Below are positions 18,428 to 28,200 of a stretch of 64,000 nucleotides of DNA, one piece after another; the stretch's first letter is position 1; each line of letters opens with the position of its first letter. The notes below the pieces were generated by a model. It had not been told where the DNA came from. It made no database searches and saw only the letters and a list, made by a program, of their open reading frames with translations. Source of the DNA: JAGQPD01 sp020426865 (GTDB taxonomy: Bacteria; Planctomycetota; Planctomycetia; Pirellulales; Pirellulaceae); assembly GCA_041399065.1 (NCBI GenBank), contig JAWKTN010000002.1:620001-684000 (forward strand), read 5' to 3'. Made by a program: the position numbers and the translations under genes.

Positions 18428-19654
18428 ATGCGACGAAGGCCAGAAGACGAATGCGTCCGTGGTGTTGAGGTATCGGCGTCCGTGACCCAACCTCACGCCG
18501 CCCCGATCTTTCTCAGCTCGGTCTACCGCTGCGTCGATACGCAGCAGGCCGATGCAATTGCCGAACAGCGGGCCGAAGGGTTTGTCTATCGACGTGACGC
18601 ACATCCAAATGCCACGATGTTGGCTCACAAGTGCTCGAGCATCCACGGTGCCGCGTGGGCTCATGTTACGTCGTCGGGCATGGGCGCGCTGGCGGCGTTG
18701 TTGCTGGCCGAAATGAAGGCCGGGGAACATCTCGTTGCCAGTCGCCAGATGTACGGACGAAGCCTGCAATTGCTGGAGACCGAACGGGTTCGCGGGACTT
18801 GTGACTACTCGCTGGTGGATATCAGTAACGAGGACGACGTTGGTGCCGCGATGCGGGAAAACACGCGGTGGGTGTTGGCGGAAACGATCAGCAACCCGTC
18901 GCTCCGAGTCTGCGACATTCGCGAGTTGGCCGATCTTGCGCACCGTCACCAGGCGCGGCTGGCAATCGATAATACGTTCGCGTCACCAATGCTCTGCCGG
19001 CCGTTGGAGTTGGGGGCCGATGTCGTGTGGGAAAGTGCAAGCAAAATCATCAACGGCCACGGCGATGTGATCCTGGGATGGCTGTGCGGCACGGACGAAA
19101 CGACGCACAGACAGCAACTGGGCCATCGCGCGGAACTAACCTCCCTGTCATCGAATGTGGCCGCGGCGATCTCGACGTACGGACTGGCAAGCAGCCCCTT
19201 CGATTGTTGGCTGGCACTACGCGGGCTGGCGACGTTGCCGCTGCGGTGCGAACGAGCGGTCGATAATGCCAGACGCGCCGCCGAAATGTTGCAGGGACAT
19301 GCGCAGGTGCTCACGGTGCTATACCCAGGCCTTGCGAATCATGTGGATCATCCGCTTGCTCAGCGACAGTTCGGTGGGCGCGGCGGATATGTTGTGACAT
19401 TCACCTTGCAGGGAGGTCGAGCGGCGGTTGACCAGTTCATGCGCGCCGCTGAGAAACTTCCGTTCTGCCCGTCGCTCGGCGACGTCAATTCGACCGTTAG
19501 CCATCCGATGAGCACGAGCCATCGGCAATTGAATGCCGCCGCACAACAGTCTTTGGGAATCGACGGGGGAACGATCCGCTTGTCGCTGGGAACTGAAAGC
19601 TGGGATTGGTTGGAGGAGGTCCTGCGTGCCGCATTGGAGAACGTGTCCCGTTGA
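18428..19654 (+). CDS. Cys/Met metabolism PLP-dependent enzyme (cystathionine gamma-synthase/lyase family)
   Basis: 408 residues. The fold-type I PLP Lys lies in VVWESASKIINGHGDV, where family members have the S-x-T/S-K-x-x-x-G-H motif; VTSSGMGALAALLL is the cofactor phosphate region and LAIDNTFASPMLCRPLELGAD carries the PLP-binding Asp. Ends with the family's GTIRLSLGTES. Starts 22 bases after epmA and so may be in the same transcript, though no functional link is apparent. Whether it makes cystathionine, cleaves it or acts on O-acetylhomoserine cannot be told from sequence. Confidence 0.88.
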   Translation: MRRRPEDECVRGVEVSASVTQPHAAPIFLSSVYRCVDTQQADAIAEQRAEGFVYRRDAHPNATMLAHKCSSIHGAAWAHVTSSGMGALAALLLAEMKAGEHLVASRQMYGRSLQLLETERVRGTCDYSLVDISNEDDVGAAMRENTRWVLAETISNPSLRVCDIRELADLAHRHQARLAIDNTFASPMLCRPLELGADVVWESASKIINGHGDVILGWLCGTDETTHRQQLGHRAELTSLSSNVAAAISTYGLASSPFDCWLALRGLATLPLRCERAVDNARRAAEMLQGHAQVLTVLYPGLANHVDHPLAQRQFGGRGGYVVTFTLQGGRAAVDQFMRAAEKLPFCPSLGDVNSTVSHPMSTSHRQLNAAAQQSLGIDGGTIRLSLGTESWDWLEEVLRAALENVSR

Positions 19655-19691
19655 CACGAAGGAGCGAATCTGCGTCGGCATCCAAGATCGC

Positions 19692-19748
19692 ACGATTGTC
19701 ACGATTGTACGATTGTACGATTGTACGATTGTACGATTGTACGATTTT
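19692..19748. repeat. 8-bp tandem repeat (acgattgt)n
   Basis: Seven copies of acgattgt in a row, with one extra C after the first and the last ending in tt. It lies just after the PLP-enzyme gene. There are no spacers, so not CRISPR; copy number is likely unstable by slippage. Confidence 0.9.
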
Positions 19749-19902
19749 CACAACTCCACATTTGAACTAGACGTGACCAACGAGTAGGGTATATACTTCC
19801 GTTTCCGGAAATTGTATCCCGCGTTGGTATCCCGCGTTGATCGTGTTCCATATCCAGTAAAAAGCAGAAAAAGACGAATACAGGAGAGCCTACAGGAAGC
19901 CT

Positions 19903-20124
<222 letters not shown>

Positions 20125-20491
20125 CCGTTTCGCCGATCGCGCCATCATCGAAATTGTGTATCGAAATTGTGTCGAAGGTGGCTTCTCCCTCGCAGATTTT
20201 GCCCTGAAACGCCGGCCTGTGGTCGACTCGTTGTTTTGTCGCAGCCGGGGCCTCTCTCTTGCTAGCAGCGGAACGGTGAATTTGACCTGAAATTGTTACT
20301 AAACGGGTGAAATTGGCCGTGACGACAAGATTTTCTCGCGAGTGTCGAAAACCCTCGGAGCTGGGCGCGGGTATTTCCTTTTAGTACGGCCGCAGGTAGC
20401 TTCCAGATTGCTATTTGTAATTATTGGTCGAGATCGCAATAATTGCGGTCTTGCCCATTGCATTCACAATCATCGAAAAGAGGAGAGTCCG
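20125..20491. other. Intergenic region between infA and the next gene
   Basis: 367 bases. A direct duplication atcgaaattgtgt occurs at about 20147-20172. The last 100 bases are A/T-rich (ctatttgtaattattggtcgagatcgcaataattg region) and are a likely promoter zone for the secreted-protein gene, but no clear paired boxes are seen. Nothing else recognised. Confidence 0.4.
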
Positions 20492-22129
20492 GTGAATTAT
20501 TCATGGATTTTTGTAGGCCGACGGTTGCTCGCGGCAGTCGTTGGCGTGCTGGCAGTTACTGGGATGGCATGTGGCCAGAACAAGCCGATCGCCGTCGTTT
20601 CGCTGGCCAGTGTCGACGGACTGCTCAACGACGTATCGTACGTGGCAAAAGCGGCGGGATACGGCGACTTTGCGACACAGATCTCGCAGCAAGCGACGAT
20701 GATGACCAACGGGATCGACCGAAGTCGCCCGTTAGGATTGGCGTTATTGACCGATGGTGATCAATTCATCCCCTTGGGTCTAGTGCCAGTCAAGGACTTG
20801 GCGGCGGTGCTGCGAGGTTTGGAGATGCAGTTGGGCAAGCCTCAACCGATGGACGACGGCATCTTGGAACTGCAGGGGCCACGTCCGATATACCTAAAAG
20901 AAAATAACGGTTGGTGCTTTGTGGGACAAACACCAGGTTCCTTGCGGAAGTTGCCCGAGAATCCCGCCGGGTTATTGGAAGGGCTAAATGAAACGTTCGA
21001 CATAGGCATTCGGGTCCACGTACAGAACATTCCACAGGCGTACCGCGACATTGCCATCAATCAAATCAAGGTCGGAATCGAAGACCAGTTGGAGAACTTG
21101 CCTGAGGACGACGCGGATGCGGCTGTTCTGCAGCGTGAGATGTTGAAGAATCAGGTTCGGCAGTGGGAGACATTGCTGAGTGAAACGGACCAGCTGACAT
21201 TTGGGATCAACATTGATCAGGCAGCAGGTGGAGCGTTTCTGGACACGATCTTCACCGCGGTCACCGGCACGGGGACGGCCCGCAAGTTGGCGATGATGCA
21301 GGATTCTCGCACGAACTTCTCGGGATTCTCAGTTGACGGCGCGGCGATCACGATGAACCTAAGTGGTCGCATTGCGGACGATGATATTGAGCAGGCCAAG
21401 ACAACATTGGCGGGACTCAAGAAACAGGCTGCCAAGCAGATCGAGAACGACGCGGATCTGCCCGACGAGGCATCGAAACAGGCAGCCATCAAGTTGATCG
21501 ACGGTTTTTTCGCCGTGATTGAGGAAACGCTGGCGACTGGCAAAATGGACGGCGCCGGGTCGGCGATCATTAACGGCACCGATTTGACACTTGTTTATGG
21601 AACACACGTCGCCAGCGGCGACAAACTCGAGGCGTCGCTAAAGGAACTAGTCGAGCTGGCGAAGAAGGACCCGAATTTCCCGGGCATCAAATTCAATGCC
21701 GCTCAACACAACGGCTTGCGCTTCCACGCCATGCAGATCCCCATCCCGGAGGAAGAGGAAGCTCGCAAGTTATTTGGTGACAAACTGAATGTCGCGATCG
21801 GCGTCGGTGAGGACCAGGTCTGCGTGGGAATTGGCAACGACTGCGTCAAGTATCTCCGCACTTGCATCGATGGTTGCACCAAGCAAAAGCGGACCGATCC
21901 GTTCCATACGAATGTTTGCCTATCACAAGTGCTACGGCTCGCGGCGAGCATCGGCGAAGAAGAAAGCCTCGATAGCATCGCGAAGGTTTTGGAGAACTGT
22001 GGCGGTAAGGACAACGTCGTGATCTCAGCCAAACCGGTAAGCGACGGCGCCATGTATCGGATTGAGATTCAGGAAGGCGTGATCGAAGCCATCGGGAATG
22101 CGGCTGGCCAGCGAGCGGCAGTTCAGTAG
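20492..22129 (+). CDS. Secreted protein of unknown function
   Basis: 545 residues from GTG 20492, chosen because AGGAG lies about 6 bases upstream and because it puts a signal peptide (RRLLAAVVGVLAVTGMACG) at the N-terminus; the open frame reaches back to 20342. The mature part starts NKPIAVVSLASVDGLLNDVSYVAKAAGYGDFA and is mostly alpha/beta with amphipathic helices; it contains a Cys-rich patch near CVGIGNDCVKYLRTCIDGC. It belongs to a type of secreted protein common in planctomycete genomes but I recognise no characterised domain. Followed by tandem repeats and a strong terminator, so monocistronic. Confidence 0.82.
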   Translation: MNYSWIFVGRRLLAAVVGVLAVTGMACGQNKPIAVVSLASVDGLLNDVSYVAKAAGYGDFATQISQQATMMTNGIDRSRPLGLALLTDGDQFIPLGLVPVKDLAAVLRGLEMQLGKPQPMDDGILELQGPRPIYLKENNGWCFVGQTPGSLRKLPENPAGLLEGLNETFDIGIRVHVQNIPQAYRDIAINQIKVGIEDQLENLPEDDADAAVLQREMLKNQVRQWETLLSETDQLTFGINIDQAAGGAFLDTIFTAVTGTGTARKLAMMQDSRTNFSGFSVDGAAITMNLSGRIADDDIEQAKTTLAGLKKQAAKQIENDADLPDEASKQAAIKLIDGFFAVIEETLATGKMDGAGSAIINGTDLTLVYGTHVASGDKLEASLKELVELAKKDPNFPGIKFNAAQHNGLRFHAMQIPIPEEEEARKLFGDKLNVAIGVGEDQVCVGIGNDCVKYLRTCIDGCTKQKRTDPFHTNVCLSQVLRLAASIGEEESLDSIAKVLENCGGKDNVVISAKPVSDGAMYRIEIQEGVIEAIGNAAGQRAAVQ

Positions 22130-22147
22130 TGGCACAAGCCTGGCTTC

Positions 22148-22245
22148 CTACGTGTAAGTAGCTACGTGTAAGTAGCTACGTGTAAGTAGCTACGTGTAAG
22201 TAGCTACGTGTAGGCAGCTACGTGTAGGCAGCTACGTGTAGGCAG
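22148..22245. repeat. 14-bp tandem repeat, seven copies in two variants
   Basis: ctacgtgtaagtag repeated four times, then ctacgtgtaggcag three times, directly after the secreted-protein gene and before its terminator. The blockwise change of variant indicates duplication after a mutation. No spacers, hence not CRISPR. Confidence 0.95.
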
Positions 22246-22268
22246 ACCAAGTAGCACTTTGGGATCTG

Positions 22269-22303
22269 ACGTGGGCGACCGTTACAGTCGCCCACGTTTT
22301 TTT
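22269..22303 (+). terminator. Rho-independent terminator
   Basis: An 11-bp perfect stem acgtgggcgac / gtcgcccacgt with a 7-base loop, followed by a run of seven T. Ends transcription from the secreted-protein gene at 20492-22129. Confidence 0.92.
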
Positions 22304-22330
22304 ATGTACCGAAGGATCAGAGGTGTTCTT

Positions 22331-22563
22331 TCAAATCTCATCGGCCTCCGCCCGCAACTCTGCCAACAATGGCGACGTCCCGTGCAATTCCGTCCAAGAG
22401 GTGATGTAAGACCAATCGCACGTCGCGCCGGACACGGAAATGACATTAACGTCGAGCGAGGTACACCGTAAACATTGCTGGAAAAAGCGCCCACAATAAC
22501 GTACTCAATGCCGACCGCCTCCATTCGCTCCAGCACCAAGGCAACGGCCTGTTCGCTAATCAT
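22331..22563 (-). pseudogene. Nucleotidyltransferase-like gene with internal deletion and frameshift
   Basis: The start reads MISEQAVALVLERMEAVGIEYVIVGAFSSNVYGVPRSTL, typical of the N-terminus of small nucleotidyltransferase-fold proteins (antitoxin-like/MNT type). Right after it the frame shifts, and in the next frame NVISVSGATCDWSYITSWTELHG...LLAELRAEADEI appears, which matches the C-terminal end of the same kind of protein. The catalytic GS/DxD region and most of the middle (over half of the usual length) are missing. The fusion point lies near 22445-22450. Non-functional. Confidence 0.7.
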
Positions 22564-22890
22564 GTGAGATTCAATTCGCCGACGAATGAGTAGATTCCGC
22601 GTTCCTCTCGGCGACGCTGCACGTCGATGCGGCGTTGCACTTCAGCCTCCACCGGCTCGGGCTACCTTCGACTGCCGAAGGGAGCGTTGTTAGGCCTGTG
22701 TTTGCGGGTCAGGAATCATTGGCGATGCATTCGGTCAAATCAGGGTGTCGGTCAGTCTCCCCAAGTATAGCGTTTTCCGGCAATCGCCACGGCTTGTCAT
22801 TTGATCGCGAAGTGGCCAAGAGGGGTTCGCAAAATCATCTCGGTCCCCCTAAAATATACCACCTGGCGTGCCTGATGTCGGGGCACCAAA
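22564..22890. other. Intergenic region holding a short gene remnant
   Basis: On the minus strand an open stretch of about 30 codons (about 22560-22640), ending RRREERGIYSFVGELNLT, stops with a TGA that overlaps the ATG of the nucleotidyltransferase remnant. This is the usual spacing of a two-gene unit, so it is probably the tail of a lost upstream partner. An in-frame stop cuts it off upstream. The rest, including the lysA upstream region, shows nothing recognisable. Confidence 0.4.
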
Positions 22891-24222
22891 ATGACCCACC
22901 GATCCGTTGCCGATGATTCTCTCATGACTACTGCCACACCGTCCGATCGTACCACTTCTGATCGTACCGCTGCCGCCAAGCCTCTCCCCTTTACGCGGGC
23001 GCAACTGGAAGAAATAACGCGCCAATACCCCACGCCGTTTCACATTTACGACGAGCGCGCGATTCGCGCCAATGCTCGAGCTTTGAACGCGGCTTTTGCT
23101 TGGAGTCCTGGATTTCGGGAATATTTTGCCGTCAAGGCGACACCCAACCCGCACCTGCTGGCAATCTTGCGCGAAGAAGGGTTCGGCGCCGATTGTTCCA
23201 GTGCCATCGAACTGATGTTGGCAAAAGCCGTGGGTATGTCGGGCGACGACATCATGTACACGTCGAACAACACGCCTGCCAAAGAATTCGTGATGGCCCG
23301 CGAACTGCAGGCGATCATCAACCTGGATGATCTCACCCATGTCGAATACTTGAACCGGCATGCGGGAATGCCATCGCAAATCTGCTTTCGGTATAACCCA
23401 GGTCCGCTACGTGAAGGGAATGCGATCATCGGCAAGCCGGAAGATGCCAAGTACGGTCTGACTCGCGAACAACTGTTCCAGGCCTATCCGCTGGCAAAGA
23501 AACTGGGCGCCCAAACATTCGGCCTGCATACGATGGTAGCATCAAATGAATTGAATCCAGCTTTTTTTGTGGAAACGGCGCGGATGTTGTTCGAGTTGTG
23601 CGTGGCGTTGAAAGAACGAACGGGGATCTCGATCGGCTTTATCAATCTGGGAGGGGGCATCGGCATCCCGTATCGACCCGGTCAACAACCGGTTGACTTG
23701 CAGGCGGTCAGCGATGGAGTCCGAGCGGCCTACGCAAAATGCATCAAACCGGCGGGCCTCGCACCGCTCCGTATCTTGATGGAGAATGGGCGAATGGTCA
23801 CCGGCCCTTACGGCTATCTCGTGACGCGAGCAATTCACGAAAAGCATATTTACAAGGAGTATGTTGGCGTGGATGCCTGCATGGCCAATCTGATGCGACC
23901 AGGAATGTACGGCGCGTACCATCACATTACCGTGATGGGTAAAGAACAATCGCCACACGATCACGTGTACGATGTCGTTGGTTCCCTGTGCGAAAACAAC
24001 GACAAGTTTGCGGTTGAGCGTGAGCTACCGCAGATTGATCCGGGCGACTTGTTGGTCATTCATGACGCAGGAGCCCACGGGCATAGCATGGGTTTCCAAT
24101 ACAACGGCAAACTCCGCTCGGCCGAGCTCTTGCTCAAAGAAGACGGCTCGATCCAACCAATTCGCCGAGCGGAAACGCCGGCCGATTACTTTGCGACGTT
24201 GGACTATCCAGGATTGACCTAG
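22891..24222 (+). CDS. lysA: Diaminopimelate decarboxylase-like PLP enzyme
   Basis: 443 residues (or 432 from ATG 22924). Fold type III decarboxylase: YFAVKATPNPHLL carries the PLP lysine, FGLHTMVASNE, INLGGGIGIPY and MENGRMVTGPYGYLV are the phosphate and cofactor loops, and HDAGAHGHSMGFQYNG is the C-terminal substrate loop (CxxxD equivalents altered). Family role: last step of lysine biosynthesis, or another amino-acid decarboxylation in relatives. The YNPGPLR...NAIIGKPEDAKYG region is of the longer subtype. It is not clustered with other dap genes; a role in another pathway cannot be excluded. Confidence 0.82.
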   Translation: MTHRSVADDSLMTTATPSDRTTSDRTAAAKPLPFTRAQLEEITRQYPTPFHIYDERAIRANARALNAAFAWSPGFREYFAVKATPNPHLLAILREEGFGADCSSAIELMLAKAVGMSGDDIMYTSNNTPAKEFVMARELQAIINLDDLTHVEYLNRHAGMPSQICFRYNPGPLREGNAIIGKPEDAKYGLTREQLFQAYPLAKKLGAQTFGLHTMVASNELNPAFFVETARMLFELCVALKERTGISIGFINLGGGIGIPYRPGQQPVDLQAVSDGVRAAYAKCIKPAGLAPLRILMENGRMVTGPYGYLVTRAIHEKHIYKEYVGVDACMANLMRPGMYGAYHHITVMGKEQSPHDHVYDVVGSLCENNDKFAVERELPQIDPGDLLVIHDAGAHGHSMGFQYNGKLRSAELLLKEDGSIQPIRRAETPADYFATLDYPGLT

Positions 24223-24246
24223 TGGCCGAGCGATCAACAATGTTGC

Positions 24247-24696
24247 CTAACTGGCAGGCACATGGTTAGGTACTTTCACGGTAAGGACGGGGCATGTTGC
24301 GGTTCGGACGATTTGTTCGGCAACACTCCCCAAAATCAATCGCGACAGCCCTTTGCGACCGTGCGACCCGACGACGATGAGATCGATATCATCGCGTGAT
24401 TGGGCCATCTCTACGATGGTCTCAGCCACGGGCCCTTCCATCAAAACGCGTTCCACTTTGGTATCAGGATCGGTTGCCTTGATGGCCTCCAAAGCAGCTT
24501 GGGCCTCATCGTGCCGTTCTGCGGAGATCCCGGCATAGGCGGCCGCCATTCCTTCGGTAACCGGATAGTCATCTTCCAGGACGTGCACCAGGACCAGCCG
24601 CGAATTGCTGTCTCGCGCCAACGACGACGCCAAGGCGACGGCGGCGTCGGAGCTCTCAGAAAAATCCGTTGGTACAAGTATATTGCGCAGGTTCAT
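24247..24696 (-). CDS. Universal stress protein (UspA family)
   Basis: 149 residues from ATG 24696, preceded by GGGAGG; the longer open frame upstream is intergenic. N-terminus MNLRNILVPTDFSESSDAA and C-terminal VVGSHGRKGLSRLILGSVAEQIV give the ATP-binding G-x2-G-x9-G-S pattern of nucleotide-binding Usp proteins. Single-domain, expected to dimerise. Stress-linked role inferred only from family. Convergent with lysA, 24 bases apart. Confidence 0.93.
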   Translation of the reverse strand: MNLRNILVPTDFSESSDAAVALASSLARDSNSRLVLVHVLEDDYPVTEGMAAAYAGISAERHDEAQAALEAIKATDPDTKVERVLMEGPVAETIVEMAQSRDDIDLIVVGSHGRKGLSRLILGSVAEQIVRTATCPVLTVKVPNHVPAS

Positions 24697-25201
24697 TTGT
24701 TGCCTCCCGTGGTGTTTGAGTATCGTCGCGTCACTCGGTGCGGGGTAAACAACCGCTCCCCCAACCAGCAAAAACACTGGTGCAAAAACAATGCCACATC
24801 GATACTTCTCGCCGAACGGGCTCGACTCGGCACTGGCCGCCAAAGTCCCACGGCTGTCCCCAGCCGTACGAGTCGCGCGGATATTCATACCGCGCACCAA
24901 CAACGTCGGCCGCTGCCACGAGTCCTGATCGAGCCCCTTCGCCCGCTTGACTAACGCGAGAGCGTCACTCTTTTTCGTCCAGTGCTGCATTGGTATGCAC
25001 ATACGGGCTCGTAATGGCGTACTCCTCACCCGAAGCTCTGGAACCGGCAGCACCACAAGACTCACCGCTAGATTGGACCGGCCTCCGGCCGGTCCGATCT
25101 AGCGGTGGGGCGGCGGCGCGATGAATACCCAGGCCGTTGGCCTGGGCTTAGCAAACGGGCGGCCCTTCGGGCCTGGATACGGCTGGGACAGCCGTGGGAC
25201 T
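24697..25201. repeat. Intergenic hairpin cluster
   Basis: Five hairpins in about 350 bases: acggctg-tccc-cagccgt (24850-24867), a 21-bp stem with one mismatch (25063-25107, caccgctag...ctagcggtg), cccaggcc-gtt-ggcctggg (25128-25146), ggccc-ttc-gggcc (25161-25173) and acggctg-gga-cagccgt (25179-25195). The last ones stand right after the stop of the 1423-residue gene (minus) and could end its transcript, but no T-run follows. No gene in the interval. Confidence 0.75.
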
Positions 25202-28200
25202 TTAGGCCCGCGTTTGGCCTACCCAGTGCTCGGCGATCGCCTTTAGGTCTGGGGCCTCGCCGGCGGGACGGTCAAAATAGTGTCGCTCGATCCGCATGAT
25301 CGATTGCTGCAACTCTTCATGCTGCGCCGATGGCATGTTGTTGAACCGTTGGATGTTCTTCAACAATCCCAAAACCGTAAACGGCGTAATCTGCTCGGGA
25401 ATCGCCAACTGCCCACTTTCTTCTTCCTCCGGCGGTCGCGGCGCGAATATCAAGTACGCGAGCATCGCTGCAAATACGACAACGGGCGGCAACAATGCCC
25501 ACATCCACACACGATTTACCTCGCCATATTGCTTCTCCAGCGATATCTCCTGCTCAACAGTGGCCAGATCGGCATCGACGTAACGCTGATACGTCAGCTC
25601 TTCCACGTCCATCTTCGGTTGCGCAAACTGAAACGTCTTCGGCAACTCCGCGAGATCGTTGCGCCCCTCCAGCGTAATCAGCCACGTCCGTTCCGACTGA
25701 ACGGTCGGCACCACCGCGTCTGGGTCAAACCGCGATACACTCAATCCTTGATCGTCGACATTTACAATCTCAAATTCCGTCGGCTGCAGATCGACGATCT
25801 CTTTCCAATCGGGAACCAGTCCGTTTGCGGTGGCCTGAATCTCGAGGATCAGCTTGCCTTCGTCCGCTTGCCGCTCATCCAGCGTCTGCACGACCTTCAG
25901 CTTTTCAAGGGGCCGAGAATTGCCTACCTTTTCGCCGGCATCGATCGGCAGCGTCGGAGAAGCGACCGGCAGAATGACATAGCCAGACGTGTCCAAGAAG
26001 TCCAAGTTGATCTCCACCGGCGGCACCTTGTCGACCTCCGGACCGCGAGCTTTCAACAGCAGGTAAGCATACGGCGTAATGCGCCATCCCGGCTCTTGTG
26101 TCGCTTGCGACGTGGCTTCGGGGTTGTTGAACGTGATCGACAGTACCTCGAACTGTTCCTTCAGAGCTTCCGTTGCCGCTTCGGAAAACTTGTCGCGGTA
26201 GTCTTCCGTCGGCCGACCGTAATTGTACGAATAGTACATATTGTTTTGGTTCTGCAAGTACTTGCCGAACCCGCCCGATTCCCGCTCGATCTCCTTGGTA
26301 TGGCGCAAGTACACGAACACGCCGAATGCCGTTTCATGTCCCACGTTGTCGGAACCATCTAACACGGTTTGCAGTTTGATTTCGGTCACCAGGTCATTGT
26401 AATAATCGTAGACCTGCTTGGCTTCCAGCGCCTGTTCATGGTCGCCCACGATTTCGAATCCAGTGCGAAGATAGCGGAACTTCTGTTCCGGTTTGACAGA
26501 GCTCATGCGGTTGAACAACCGATTGGCGAACATCCCCAGGTGTTTTTCTGCCGACTCGCCAGGCAAGGCCATCATCGCTTCGCGAATCTTGGGCGGCTGA
26601 CGCAAATCAGGTTGCTTGGAAGTATCGATACGTCCCAAATCAACCGCACCCAAACTGGCATACCACCACTTGTCGTAAATCTCGGTGTCCTGTTTATCGT
26701 CCGCCAGGTCACTGACCTGCGCCGCGTACAGCTCGGCTGCCTTCGCAAAGTCGGCAAACGCTTCATCGCGTCGGGCAACGAACTGCGAATCGTTGGCTAA
26801 CTCGTAGCGATAGTCGTTTTCATCGAATTTTAGCGACGCCTGTGTGCACCACAATTGCCAGCTTTCTGGATACTCCATAATAGCCCGCTGCAAGACTTCG
26901 GCGGCAACCTGATATCCCCGTTCAATCTCGGCCTGTAGATCTTGTTTCTTGCGATTCGTGCCCGCCTTTTTCTGTTCGTCAGGTTCGCGCCACACCGTCG
27001 CCAAACTGGCGCGCATGGAATCGATCATCGTGGCCAACGTTTCTGGCTCTAACTTGTCCACTGAACCAAACACCTGCTCGATATCTTCCAGCCGATAGAC
27101 TTCGGCCGTGCTATGACATGCCGTGAATGCCTTTACCAGTTTCTTCTGGTCGATATTCTCGATCGGAATCGCCCGCATGCGCGCGATCCACTGACTCAAC
27201 TCCTGCAGATTCCGCACCTGCTTGCTGCGTGTCAATGGAATCTGTGCCGCGCGACTTTCATAACCGTACATGAACATGTACGAACTGGTACGCTGATTGG
27301 CTTCATTGGGATTGTGATTGCGACTCCACACATCCAAAAACTCGTTCGCCAACTGGTCGGCCTTTTCTTTATGAGCCGCGGCAAGCTGTTCAATGTACGG
27401 AAACGCCTCGGTTTCCTCGTTCACCTTTAGTAACAGTTGGGCAACCGTCATTGAATACTTGGGCCGCATCATGTCGTCGAGCATTGCCAGCCACTGGTCA
27501 TCAGGACGTACTTTTAGCACATCGTCGGTACTGACAGGTTGGGCCTGGCCATTACCACGCATCGAGCGGTTGTACGAATCTTCGTAGTAAAAAATATTGC
27601 CGTACATATCACGCTGCAGACGCGGCCCACGCTGCGTCGACTCGTCGCGCAAGTAGGTAAACGCGGCCTCCTTCAACCAGTTATTGGCCAAGACGTTGAG
27701 CGCATCGCGCCATTGTCTTGCCCGTTCCGGCGCATGCTGCATTAACGCCTCGACGGCCGTTGATTGCAGTTGCAAACCTCGCAAGCGTTCCGTCGGATTG
27801 TGCGGATATCGTTGCATCCCGGTCGCCGTTGCCGTACCAATTGCCGCCAACAGCTCCTGTCCTCGCTTTTCGCCAGTCGTGAATGTCTCACGCAGCCACG
27901 CCTGCCCCAGCTCCTTACGAACCTTGGGTGCCAATTCAACGGCACGCTTGAGTGCCTCTTCCTTTTCGGCACTCACTCCATCGGACTTCTTCACGACTTC
28001 GTCATCCTGTACCCCGGCGTCCCCTTCTACCGCCACACCTTGTGCGAACGGATCGGTGACGACTTCCGCGACGGCAGCCCCATCACCGGTGTCGTCTGTC
28101 TCGCTCTTTTCATCGGCGGCAACCTCGTCGGCGTTCGCTTCGTTGTCGCCCTTATTCCCGTCGCTGCCTGTGACGGACTCGTCTTCCATCGCCAAGACAG

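Noticed and set aside
17933..18949. A 338-codon open frame on the minus strand across epmA and the PLP-enzyme gene
   Set aside because: Its codons are the antisense of two well-supported genes and it shows no family resemblance.
22148..22245. Possible CRISPR array
   Set aside because: Repeats are contiguous at 14 bp without spacers, and no cas genes are near.
24697..25065. N-terminal extension of the universal stress protein
   Set aside because: The extension covers intergenic hairpins; a good ribosome site and the family N-terminus place the start at 24696.
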